A stretch of 64,000 nt of DNA, taken from contig NZ_CP013293.1 of the NCBI RefSeq assembly GCF_001456155.1, positions 2,232,001 to 2,296,000 of the forward strand, given 5' to 3'. Each line of letters starts with the position of its first letter. The first letter of the stretch is position 1. The translations under genes and the position numbers were made by a program. A model generated the notes under the pieces. That model did no database searches. It had not been told where the DNA came from and saw only the letters and a program-made list of their open reading frames with translations. This document shows, one piece after another, positions 35,793-43,416 of this stretch. The stretch is from Chryseobacterium sp. IHB B 17019. Lineage in GTDB: Bacteria > Bacteroidota > Bacteroidia > Flavobacteriales > Weeksellaceae.

Positions 35793-35822
35793 CATCACTT
35801 TAAAACAACGAAGTAAAAGAAC

Positions 35823-35895
35823 GGTTTCTTAGCTCAGTTGGTAGAGCAATGGATTGAAAATCCATGTGTCCCTGGTTCGATTCCTGGAGAAACCA
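35823..35895 (+). tRNA. tRNA-Phe (GAA), copy 1
   Basis: A 73-nt cloverleaf starts GGTTTCT and closes with AGAAACC plus discriminator A. The D-arm is GCTC/GAGC, the anticodon stem ATGGA/TCCAT with loop TTGAAAA (anticodon GAA), and the T-arm CCTGG-TTCGATT-CCTGG. The 3' CCA is not encoded. It is identical to the copy at 36003-36075. Confidence 0.97.
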
Positions 35896-35896
35896 C

Positions 35897-35927
35897 AAAA
35901 CCACCTGTAAAAAGGTGGTTTTCTTTT
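35897..35927 (+). terminator. Terminator of the first tRNA-Phe gene
   Basis: AAAACCACC (35897-35905) pairs perfectly with GGTGGTTTT (35914-35922) and is followed by CTTTT. It begins right after the tRNA, so each tRNA-Phe is made as a separate transcript. Confidence 0.85.
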
Positions 35928-35946
35928 CAAAATGTTTTTATAAGAT

Positions 35947-35977
35947 TTGCCAGATTTAATAATTATTATTAGTTTTG
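35947..35977 (+). promoter_or_regulatory. Promoter of the second tRNA-Phe gene
   Basis: TTG (35947-35949) and TAGTTTTG (35970-35977) are 20 nt apart, the same spacing as at the first copy, 25 nt upstream of the tRNA. Confidence 0.75.
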
Positions 35978-36002
35978 CACCACTTCAAAAAAGAAGTACA
36001 GC

Positions 36003-36075
36003 GGTTTCTTAGCTCAGTTGGTAGAGCAATGGATTGAAAATCCATGTGTCCCTGGTTCGATTCCTGGAGAAACCA
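36003..36075 (+). tRNA. tRNA-Phe (GAA), copy 2
   Basis: The sequence is identical over all 73 nt to the tRNA at 35823-35895, with anticodon GAA in loop TTGAAAA. The 5' flank also keeps a short ACTTnAAAA-GAAGTA similarity to copy 1, so the unit looks like a tandem duplication. Confidence 0.97.
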
Positions 36076-36099
36076 CAAGAAATAAGACAATTTCTAACA

Positions 36100-36138
36100 A
36101 AACCCCTCAAATTGCATGATTTGAGGGGTTTCTTTTTT
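36100..36138 (+). terminator. Terminator of the second tRNA-Phe gene
   Basis: A perfect 13-bp stem (AAACCCCTCAAAT with ATTTGAGGGGTTT) with a 6-nt loop is followed by CTTTTTT. It differs entirely in sequence from the first terminator. The 275 nt beyond it up to the terpene synthase start are AT-rich with no supported gene. Confidence 0.9.
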
Positions 36139-36413
36139 AAATGCATATCAAAATAAACCATTTTCTCAAATTGAACGTGACCTTTTCGTTGACTTAGTCC
36201 AAATTTTTCAAATAACAACTTTCAAAAGTCTCATCATTAAGCCTGTTCAAATTAAATTTCAACGTTTAAGCCATAATTTGAAACTAAATTTCAATAAAAA
36301 AATACTTTGCAGTATCAAAAAATTGACAATAAATACTTGTAAGTAATCAATATAACATTTTTATTATCTTTATTTTGAAATAATTGATTTATACAATTTT
36401 ACAAAACTTAACT

Positions 36414-37373
36414 ATGAAAAACACTCAAATTATGCCTACTTATCCCTGGCCTTATATCGCCAGTCCGCACAGGGATTCATTACAGGATGAAGAAATTTTC
36501 TGGTATGATACTGATTTTACTTTTATGTCTAAGGCAACCCGTGAAAAATACAAGCGGCACGGCTTGGCATCAGCAGCAGCATATATGTCACCAACCACCA
36601 CGGATTTGTCACGCTTAAGACCTATTACCCTACTTATGATTTGGATGACTCTCTTTGATGATTATTATGAATTTTGTCCTAAAGATAAACTTGAACCAAT
36701 CCGAGACCATATCATTAATATAATTTTAGGTAAACAGCCTGATTCTGATGATATTGGACTGGTTCGCCAAGCTGCCCAAATGGTAAAAGAATTACGAACT
36801 TTTATGCCGGATTTTTGGATGGAGCGATTTGCAAATTCATTCTATCGTTATGTAACCTATGGCTTAATGGAGGAAATACCTTATAAATTAGCTAAAATAA
36901 AACATTATCCACCTTTGGCGGTCCTGCTCCCTATTCGGGAATATTCGGTCGCGATGCATCCTTATCTGGACATGCTGGATGTGTCATTAGGCTTTATATT
37001 ATCAGCGAATTTATATAATCATCCTATCATTCAGCGGTTTAGAGCTATTACAGCACGGCTTGCTGTTATTCAAAATGACTTTGCTTCTTTAGAAAAAGAA
37101 AAGGCGTTGGGAGCCGAAGTTTTTAATATTGTACTTGTCATACAGCATGAATATAAAATTTCATTGGAAGAAGCCATTAACAAATCTCTTCATATCCATG
37201 ATGAATATGTAAGGGAAATGGATGCCCTGCATGCCGCCCTTCCTGATTTTGGCCCTTATCATAAAAATGTTGATAATTATATTTTTCATATGAAATTAAT
37301 GCTCACCGGCATAGGAAAATGGTACCAAGATGTGACAGAGCGTTATACGAAGTTTCCTATTCCGGAATATTAA
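36414..37373 (+). CDS. Class I terpene synthase
   Basis: The 319-residue protein carries all diagnostic elements of bacterial class I terpene cyclases: the aspartate-rich motif FDDYYEF (D82, D83, E86), the NSE triad in NDFASLEKE (N221, S225, E229), the pyrophosphate-sensor Arg175 exactly 46 residues before the NSE, and the C-terminal RY pair (R310, Y311). These bind Mg2+ and diphosphate of a linear prenyl diphosphate, probably farnesyl. The product cannot be predicted. No P450, methyltransferase or prenyl transferase is beside it; neighbours are tRNA-Phe and, on the other strand, the fucose cluster. The ATG at 36414 is preferred over the in-frame TTG at 36384. Confidence 0.92.
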   Translation: MKNTQIMPTYPWPYIASPHRDSLQDEEIFWYDTDFTFMSKATREKYKRHGLASAAAYMSPTTTDLSRLRPITLLMIWMTLFDDYYEFCPKDKLEPIRDHIINIILGKQPDSDDIGLVRQAAQMVKELRTFMPDFWMERFANSFYRYVTYGLMEEIPYKLAKIKHYPPLAVLLPIREYSVAMHPYLDMLDVSLGFILSANLYNHPIIQRFRAITARLAVIQNDFASLEKEKALGAEVFNIVLVIQHEYKISLEEAINKSLHIHDEYVREMDALHAALPDFGPYHKNVDNYIFHMKLMLTGIGKWYQDVTERYTKFPIPEY

Positions 37374-37470
37374 ACTAATTATCAAATTTGTTATTGAAAC
37401 CCGTTGAATTATATGAACAAAATTTCCAGGATAGGTTCGTTTTGGGGCAGTATGTGTATAATTTGATAAA

Positions 37471-38253
37471 CTACTCCAAACTCCTGTCCAGATGCACATA
37501 TCCGCCATCTACATGAATCAATTGTCCTGTTGTATGTGAAGATCTTTCCGATAGCAGAAATGCTGCCATATTAGCAATTTCCTCGGAGGTTGTCATGCGC
37601 TTTTCGAATGGTATTTTTGATGTAATGCTTTTTAGTTTTTCATCCGGATTTTCAAAAGTCGAAATCCACGATTGGTAAAGAGGTGTCCACGCTTCAGCGA
37701 CAATAATGGCATTGACACGGATACTGTAAGGTAAAAGTTCGACCGCCCATTCTCTTGTCAGAGCATTTCTGGCACCATTTGCGGCGGCATAACCTGACGT
37801 ACCGCCTTGCCCGGTTTCTGCCGTTTTACTTCCAATATTCACGATTGAACCTTTACTTTCTTTAAGATAAGGAAGTGCGTGATGCGCCAAAAGATAATAA
37901 TGTACAACATTTTTATGATAGGATGCCATGAATCCTTCATATGAACCATTTTCCAGACCTACTCCATCATTTACACCGGCATTATTGACAATACCATCAA
38001 TTTTTCCGTACTTTCTAACGACTTCATCGATGGCTTTTTTACATTCATCAGGTTGGGAAAGTTCGGCGGTAACAAAATCCGCTTTTCCTCCAAGATCCTG
38101 GATTTCCTGAATGGCTTTTTTGTTGTCGTCTTCGTTTCTGCCGATGATTATCGGGAATGCTTTTTCTTCAGCTAAGATTTTCGCAATAGCATTTCCGATG
38201 CCTTTTGCACCGCCGCTTACGATGATTATTTTATGGTCAAGATTTAGGTTCAT
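37471..38253 (-). CDS. SDR oxidoreductase, probable L-fucose dehydrogenase
   Basis: The 260-residue protein has the SDR cofactor motif SGGAKGIG (residues 13-20), the structural NNAGV (residues 90-94) and the catalytic Ser142. The active-site YxxxK motif reads YAAAN (Tyr155, Asn159): the Lys is replaced by Asn. The C-terminal GGYVHLDRSLE ending resembles Xanthomonas L-fucose dehydrogenase. In this cluster it should oxidise L-fucose to L-fucono-1,5-lactone. It is the last gene of the minus-strand fucose cluster, after a 237-nt spacer with repeats. Confidence 0.78.
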   Translation of the reverse strand: MNLNLDHKIIIVSGGAKGIGNAIAKILAEEKAFPIIIGRNEDDNKKAIQEIQDLGGKADFVTAELSQPDECKKAIDEVVRKYGKIDGIVNNAGVNDGVGLENGSYEGFMASYHKNVVHYYLLAHHALPYLKESKGSIVNIGSKTAETGQGGTSGYAAANGARNALTREWAVELLPYSIRVNAIIVAEAWTPLYQSWISTFENPDEKLKSITSKIPFEKRMTTSEEIANMAAFLLSERSSHTTGQLIHVDGGYVHLDRSLE

Positions 38254-38276
38254 AATTTTTTTCTTTCTATTTTTTT

Positions 38277-38350
38277 AACGCAAAGAGCGGTAAGATTTTT
38301 TTTAATATTGTTATGTATATTTTTTCGTTCGCAAAAGGCGTTTCACCAGC
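38277..38350. repeat. Fucose-cluster spacer repeat, copy A
   Basis: AACGCAAAGAGCGGTAAGATT at its left end and TTAATATTG...TCGTTCGCAAA-GGCGTTTCAC at its right end recur together at 41531-41595, and the first part also at 40651-40674 (inverted) and 43375-43395. It fills most of the spacer between the SDR and lactonase genes. A second dispersed repeat copy (AATCTTTTGTCACTTTTGCG) follows at 38463-38490. Confidence 0.6.
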
Positions 38351-38490
38351 AAAGACTACAGCGTTTTTTTATGTATAAATTTTCAAAACAAAATCGGAGA
38401 TTTTTAAAACTTATGTGTTCTTATTTGTATTCTACTGTTAAACTTAAAATAACTAATGTGTTAATCTTTTGTCACTTTTGCGGTAAAAAA

Positions 38491-39315
38491 TTATAATTTG
38501 TAAAATCTCACTGCATTTTTGGAGAAAAAAAGTTGTTGCTCTTCTTTTGAAAACCGACCTACATACTTTGAAATTAATTCCAGCCACAAAGCATAATTTC
38601 CACCTAATAACATCACAGGCCAATCGCTTCCGAAAACTGCCCGTTTAATTCCAAATTGCGAAAAAATGAAATCTAAAGTTTCAAAAATTACTTTTTCATC
38701 AATATTATTCCAGTTTCCTTGTGTCAAAAGTCCTGAAATTTTGCAATAAACATTAGGATTTTGGGCAAGTTCTGCAATGTTAAGTTTCCAGTCTTTTAAA
38801 TCATTTGTTTTAAGGTCAGGTTTTCCGCAATGATCTAAAATAAAGGGCTGATCTGGTAATTTCTCCGAAAGTTTGACTGCGTCAGAAAGCTGACTTTGTT
38901 TCAATAAAATATCGAAAGTATAGCCATATTGATGAAGCGCAGCAATTCCGTTGAGTATATTTTTTTGCAGTAAAAAGCCGATTTCTTCTCCTTCCGCGAT
39001 ATGTCTGAAACCTTTGATCAGCTTTTCAGACTGATAATTTTGAAGTAATGCTTCTAAGTTTTCAGAAGTCAAATCAATCCAGCCGACAACACCTTTAATA
39101 AACGGATTTTCTTTTGCTAAATTTACCAGAAAAGAAGTTTCTTCCTTACTCTGATCAGCCTGAACTGCAATACAACCTTCAACATTATTTTCATTTAAAT
39201 ATAAAGAAAAATCTTCCGGCAGAAAGTCTTTCCGAATCACAGCCATATTTTCAGTAATCCAGGCATCCCGAACCAGATCAAAATTCCAAAAATGTACGTG
39301 AGAATCAATAATCAT
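38491..39315 (-). CDS. Amidohydrolase family lactonase, probable L-fuconolactonase
   Basis: The 274-residue protein is a COG3618-type amidohydrolase with metal ligands H6 and H8 in DSHVHFWN, the His in FILDHCGKPD and the terminal Asp in VFGSDWPVM. These enzymes open L-fucono-1,5-lactone or L-rhamnono-lactone. Its place between the fucose dehydrogenase and the mutarotase supports L-fuconolactone. It starts 28 nt after the mutarotase stop. Confidence 0.85.
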   Translation of the reverse strand: MIIDSHVHFWNFDLVRDAWITENMAVIRKDFLPEDFSLYLNENNVEGCIAVQADQSKEETSFLVNLAKENPFIKGVVGWIDLTSENLEALLQNYQSEKLIKGFRHIAEGEEIGFLLQKNILNGIAALHQYGYTFDILLKQSQLSDAVKLSEKLPDQPFILDHCGKPDLKTNDLKDWKLNIAELAQNPNVYCKISGLLTQGNWNNIDEKVIFETLDFIFSQFGIKRAVFGSDWPVMLLGGNYALWLELISKYVGRFSKEEQQLFFSKNAVRFYKL

Positions 39316-39343
39316 TTTTTAACAATTTTCTTTGAAATGAAAT

Positions 39344-39673
39344 TTATAATGAAAATATTTTATCCATCAACTGCCACTTTTCTCCCGGTTTAGAATTGGG
39401 CAACTGTTGTTGAAATTTCCACATCAATTCTTCCCATTCCTGAACTTTTAAGTTGTTTTTATCGGCTTCATTTTTGGCTTCGAAAGAAAAGTTTTCATCG
39501 GCTTCCACAATCATCAACAATCGGTTTTGAATACGATAAACCTCCATATTTATAATTCCGGAATCCAAAATACTTTGTTTCACTTCGGGCCAGACGTTTT
39601 GGTGATACTTTTCGTATTCTGCAATCAATTCAGGATCATCAATCAAATCGAGGGCTAGACAGAATTTTTTCAT
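39344..39673 (-). CDS. L-rhamnose/L-fucose mutarotase (RhaM-like)
   Basis: The 109-residue protein starts KKFCLALDLIDDPELIAEYEKYH and contains NMEVYRIQNRLLMIVEADENF, the ferredoxin-like mutarotase family of RhaM (PF05336 type). It speeds alpha/beta conversion of the sugar pyranose. In this cluster the substrate is probably L-fucose. It overlaps the hydrolase gene upstream by four bases (ATGA). Confidence 0.87.
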   Translation of the reverse strand: MKKFCLALDLIDDPELIAEYEKYHQNVWPEVKQSILDSGIINMEVYRIQNRLLMIVEADENFSFEAKNEADKNNLKVQEWEELMWKFQQQLPNSKPGEKWQLMDKIFSL

Positions 39674-40521
39674 TCTCCGTACGCTTTTACTTTTTGTGTA
39701 CTGCTTCCTAAGCCGTCAATTCCCAATTCTACCACATCACCTGGTTTCAGATACCAAGGCTCTGGTTTTTGCCCCAAACCGACACCGGCAGGCGTTCCTG
39801 TACTGATAATATCTCCCGGAAGCAACGTCATAAACTGACTGATATAACTTACCATAAAAGGCACGTTAAAAATCAAATTAGAGGTATTTCCGTCCTGCAA
39901 AATTTGTCCATTCACTTTCAACCACAAACGAAGGTTGTGAACATCTTCAATTTCGTCTGGCGTCGCAATAAAAGGCCCGATTGGTGCAAAAGTGTCGCAG
40001 CTTTTTCCCTTTACCCACTGTCCGTTTCTCTCCAGCTGAAAGGCTCTTTCACTGTAATCGTTGTGCAAAACGTAGCCTGCAATATGTTCAAGGGCATTTT
40101 CCTCAGAAACATAACTTGCTTTCTTTCCGATGACAATTCCCAACTCAACTTCCCAGTCGGTTTTTGTGCTGTTTTTAGGAATAACCAAATCATCATTAGG
40201 ACCTACGATTGCTGTGGTAGCCTTAAAAAACAAAATAGGTTCCTGCGGAATCGGAGCGTTGGTTTCAGCGGCGTGATCTTTATAATTCAATCCCACGCAA
40301 ATGATTTTTGATGGTCTTGCCAAAGGTGCACCTAGTCTTTCATTAGGTGAAATTTCGGGTAAATTCTGCGTGTTTATTTCTGCTTTTAAATTTTCTATGG
40401 CATCGCCCGAGAAGAAGTTTTCATCGTAATCTTTTACCAAATGGGAAATATCATATCTTTTATCGTCAATAATTACGCCTGTCTTTTCTTGTCCCGGTTT
40501 TCCGAATTTTATTAATTTCAT
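39670..40521 (-). CDS. FAH-family hydrolase, probable 2,4-diketo-3-deoxy-L-fuconate hydrolase
   Basis: The 283-residue protein has the fumarylacetoacetate-hydrolase fold marks ICVGLNYKDHAAE, WEVELGIVIGKKA with the metal-binding Glu pair, SCDTFAPIGPF and STGTPAGVGLG. In the Xanthomonas L-fucose pathway this family cleaves 2,4-diketo-3-deoxy-L-fuconate to pyruvate and L-lactate. The substrate call rests on the cluster. The TGA overlaps the mutarotase ATG. Confidence 0.84.
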   Translation of the reverse strand: MKLIKFGKPGQEKTGVIIDDKRYDISHLVKDYDENFFSGDAIENLKAEINTQNLPEISPNERLGAPLARPSKIICVGLNYKDHAAETNAPIPQEPILFFKATTAIVGPNDDLVIPKNSTKTDWEVELGIVIGKKASYVSEENALEHIAGYVLHNDYSERAFQLERNGQWVKGKSCDTFAPIGPFIATPDEIEDVHNLRLWLKVNGQILQDGNTSNLIFNVPFMVSYISQFMTLLPGDIISTGTPAGVGLGQKPEPWYLKPGDVVELGIDGLGSSTQKVKAYGE

Positions 40522-40650
40522 TTTTAATTTTATTGTCTTTGATTTTTATATTTGTTTTAATTACACTATTAAAATTTTAACACAAGGATATTTGCTATCA
40601 TTTGCTGAACGAAGTGCCCTTGCGATCGATTTTTTTAAGTTTAATTTATA

Positions 40651-40674
40651 ATCTTTGCGCGCTTTGCGTTAAAG
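40651..40674. repeat. Fucose-cluster spacer repeat, copy B (inverted)
   Basis: ATCTTTGCGCGCTTTGCGTT continuing with AAAG is the reverse complement of the AACGCAAAG-CGCAAAGAT element found at 43375-43395 and, in weaker form, at 38277 and 41531. It lies in the 205-nt spacer between the hydrolase and second SDR genes. Confidence 0.6.
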
Positions 40675-40726
40675 AAAATAACTAACAAGTAGCTTATACT
40701 CAAAGATTAAAGTATATTTAATATTT

Positions 40727-41491
40727 TTAATTATTCAAAGTGGTAAAACCTCCATCAATAGGGTAGTCTACACCAGTGATAAATGAAGCTTCGTCACTGC
40801 AAAGATAAAGTGCTAAAGAAGCAACTTCCTCAGGCTGGGCCATTCTTCCGATCGGTTGGGTTTTCGACAGTTTTTCAAACATTTCATCGATGTTGTCAGG
40901 ATAATTATTCTTTAAAAATCCGTCAACGAAAGGCGTATGTACACGCGCCGGAGAAATAGAGTTACAACGAATATTTTCAGAGATATAATCTTTGGCAACA
41001 CTCATGGTCATTGCTTTTACGGCACCTTTCGCCGTACTGTACGCAAAACGATCGGGAATTCCTACCAAAGCCGCAATGGAAGCCATATTAATGATCACAC
41101 CGCCTCCTGACTTTCTAATCTGTGGAATAGCTGCAAACAGACAATTGTAAACACCTTTAATATTGACATTATAAATTTTGTCGAAATCTTCTTCTGAGGT
41201 TGTATCCGCTTTTCCGATGTGCGCAATTCCGGCATTATTTACAAGAATATTGATCGCGCCAATTTGATCGAAAACTGCTAAAACATCTTTCTGTTTGGAT
41301 ACATCACAAGCATAAACCGTAGCATTTCCTCCGGAAGATTTTATTTCTTCCAGCGTTTCCTGTCCGTTTTGTTCTGTAATTTCGAGAATATGAACTTCTG
41401 CACCATTGGCCGCAAGCTGAACTGCGATTGCTTGTCCAATTCCGCTTCCACCGCCTGTTACGACGGCCTTTTTATTTTTTAAAGAAAACAT
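40727..41491 (-). CDS. SDR oxidoreductase, probable 2-keto-3-deoxy-L-fuconate dehydrogenase
   Basis: The 254-residue protein is a classical SDR with cofactor motif GGGSGIG, NNAGI, catalytic Ser138, Tyr151 and Lys155 (YSTAK intact) and the terminal DYPIDGGFTT. In the non-phosphorylative fucose route it oxidises 2-keto-3-deoxy-L-fuconate to the 2,4-diketo compound. It is flanked by spacers with the AACGCAAAG repeat. Confidence 0.85.
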   Translation of the reverse strand: MFSLKNKKAVVTGGGSGIGQAIAVQLAANGAEVHILEITEQNGQETLEEIKSSGGNATVYACDVSKQKDVLAVFDQIGAINILVNNAGIAHIGKADTTSEEDFDKIYNVNIKGVYNCLFAAIPQIRKSGGGVIINMASIAALVGIPDRFAYSTAKGAVKAMTMSVAKDYISENIRCNSISPARVHTPFVDGFLKNNYPDNIDEMFEKLSKTQPIGRMAQPEEVASLALYLCSDEASFITGVDYPIDGGFTTLNN

Positions 41492-41530
41492 TTTTTTATA
41501 TTATTATTAAAATTTTGGTATCTATTCTTT

Positions 41531-41595
41531 AACGCAAAGTACGCTAGGTTTTTAATATTGTTTGTATATTTTCGTTCGCAAAGGCGTTTCACTCA
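41531..41595. repeat. Fucose-cluster spacer repeat, copy C
   Basis: AACGCAAAGTACGCTAGGTT followed by TTAATATTG...TCGTTCGCAAAGGCGTTTCAC is a near copy of 38277-38350, in the same orientation. It lies in the 196-nt gap upstream of the second SDR gene. Confidence 0.65.
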
Positions 41596-41687
41596 GCTAA
41601 AATCTCAAGTTTTATTGTTTTCACACTTAATGCGACTTGTCAATCTTTGCTTTAAAATTATTTTAAAGATTAAAATCTTTTTTATCT

Positions 41688-43328
41688 TTAAAGACTCACC
41701 CCTCTTTTCCAAGGGATAAAATCATCCTGATTCAATGCCACCGCCTTAGGAATGATATTTCCACTGGCAACATCGATGCAGAAATCTAAAATATCTTCGC
41801 CCATTTCCTGAATTGTTTTTTCACCGCGCACAACCGCACCTGTATCAATATCGATAATATCCGACATTTTTGTTGCCAGTACAGTATTAGTAGCCACTTT
41901 GATGACCGGGCAAACCGGATTTCCCGTAGGCGTACCCAAACCTGTCGTAAACAGAATTAAAGTTGCTCCTGAAGCGGCTTTTCCTGTGGTAGCTTCTACA
42001 TCATTTCCCGGTGTACAGACAAGGCTCAATCCCGGCTTGGTTGCGCGTTCCGTATAATCCAAAACATCTACAACTGGGGCTGAACCTCCTTTTTTTGCTG
42101 CACCTGCAGATTTTATGGCATCGGTGATTAATCCGTCTTTAATATTTCCTGGTGAGGGATTCATGTAAAATCCTGAACCCACAGCATGAGCAAGTTCATC
42201 ATATTCTGTCATCAATTTGATGAATTTTTCGGCGGTTGGTTTATCTACAGCCCTGTCTATTAATTCCTGCTCGACGCCACACAATTCCGGGAACTCGGCA
42301 AGTAAAACTTTAGCTCCCAAAACAGAAAGGATATCCGCAAGATGTCCTACAGCCGGATTGGCTGAAATACCACTGAAACCATCGCTTCCGCCACATTTTA
42401 CGCCTACACAAAGTTTGCTTATTGGTGCATCTTCACGTTCAATTTTATTAATTTCTAAAAGTCCTTTCAGCGTTTCAAAAATGGCGTTTTTGATCATTGT
42501 TTCTTCACTTACTGCTTTTTGCTGTTCAAAAACAAGTAACGGTTTATCAAAATCCGGATTTCGATTGTACAGATCTTTTTTGAAATTATCGATCTGAAGA
42601 TGTTGGCATCCCAAACTTAACAAAGTGACTCCTGCAACATTGGGATGGTCTGCATAAGAGGCCAAAAGTTTGCTGAGTGTATCCGCATCCTGCCTTGTTC
42701 CTCCGCAACCACCTGTGTGATTGAGAAACTTAATGCCATCCACATTTTTAAATACACGATCTTTTGCTGGGATATTTGAGGGTGAAAAATCAATATCATC
42801 CAAATTTTCTCCTTTTGAAATCGCTTCTACCAATTGATGGGTGTAGCTTTTGTATTTTGCATCAACGGCATATCCCAATTCATTATACAATGATTCTTTA
42901 ATGATATCAAGATTACGGTTTTCACAAAAAACGGTAGGAATAAAAAGCCAATAATTAGCAGTTCCTACATCGCCATTTGAGCGGTGATATCCTTTAAACG
43001 TTTTATGCAAAAATCTTGACACATCCGGTTTTGTCCAATGATAATCAACATCGCGGTAGTAGTAAGGTTCGGCAGCGTGTTTTGTATTGTCGGTCGTCAT
43101 TCGGGTTCCCGCTGCGAGATCATACTGTACTTTACCGACCAAAACTCCATACATAAAGATTTCATCGCCCTGTTTCATGTCATTTATAAAGAATTTATGT
43201 TTGGCAGGGATTGCTTCTAAAGTTGTATAGGTAGCTCCTTCGAAAATGATTTCGGTTTCTGCCGGAATATCCTGCAAAGCGACCAAAACATTGTCTTTTT
43301 GATTTATTTTTAAAATTAAATTGCTCAT
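41688..43328 (-). CDS. UxaA-family sugar-acid dehydratase, probable L-fuconate dehydratase
   Basis: The 546-residue protein belongs to the altronate/galactarate dehydratase (UxaA/GarD) family. It has an N-terminal SAF-like domain (residues 1-95), a middle domain with NHTGGCGGTRQDADTLSKLL and LLSLGCQ, and a C-terminal part with CVGVKCGGSDGFSGISANPA and FTTGLGTPTGNPVCPVIKV. UxaA-type enzymes are iron-dependent. In this cluster the missing step is dehydration of L-fuconate to 2-keto-3-deoxy-L-fuconate, so this is its probable job. The Xanthomonas enzyme for that step is an unrelated enolase-superfamily protein. Confidence 0.86.
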   Translation of the reverse strand: MSNLILKINQKDNVLVALQDIPAETEIIFEGATYTTLEAIPAKHKFFINDMKQGDEIFMYGVLVGKVQYDLAAGTRMTTDNTKHAAEPYYYRDVDYHWTKPDVSRFLHKTFKGYHRSNGDVGTANYWLFIPTVFCENRNLDIIKESLYNELGYAVDAKYKSYTHQLVEAISKGENLDDIDFSPSNIPAKDRVFKNVDGIKFLNHTGGCGGTRQDADTLSKLLASYADHPNVAGVTLLSLGCQHLQIDNFKKDLYNRNPDFDKPLLVFEQQKAVSEETMIKNAIFETLKGLLEINKIEREDAPISKLCVGVKCGGSDGFSGISANPAVGHLADILSVLGAKVLLAEFPELCGVEQELIDRAVDKPTAEKFIKLMTEYDELAHAVGSGFYMNPSPGNIKDGLITDAIKSAGAAKKGGSAPVVDVLDYTERATKPGLSLVCTPGNDVEATTGKAASGATLILFTTGLGTPTGNPVCPVIKVATNTVLATKMSDIIDIDTGAVVRGEKTIQEMGEDILDFCIDVASGNIIPKAVALNQDDFIPWKRGVSL

Positions 43329-43374
43329 TTTTAGCTTTAAAATTGAATATTTTTTGTGCTTATTGTTTATTTTT

Positions 43375-43395
43375 AACGCAAAGTCCGCAAAGATT
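43375..43395. repeat. Fucose-cluster spacer repeat, copy D
   Basis: AACGCAAAGTCCGCAAAGAT lies between the permease and dehydratase genes and is the reverse complement, with two changes, of copy B at 40651-40674. Confidence 0.6.
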
Positions 43396-43416
43396 TTTTA
43401 TTTACGTTAATCATAA

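Noticed and set aside
36139..36200. 18-codon ORF (MHIKINHF...) after the second tRNA terminator
   Set aside because: No promoter follows the terminator and the composition looks random.
36009..36218. 69-codon ORF antisense to tRNA-Phe copy 2
   Set aside because: It lies across a clear tRNA and terminator on the other strand; the reading frame is chance.
36384..36413. Earlier start of the terpene synthase (TTG at 36384)
   Set aside because: ATG at 36414 gives the family-typical start before the PWPY segment; the extra ten residues have no support.
36414..38253. Terpene synthase as part of the fucose cluster
   Set aside because: It is on the opposite strand, convergent with the last fucose gene, and has no pathway link.
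42217..42597. 126-codon ORF antisense to the dehydratase gene
   Set aside because: It lies wholly inside the UxaA-family gene, whose motifs are on the other strand.
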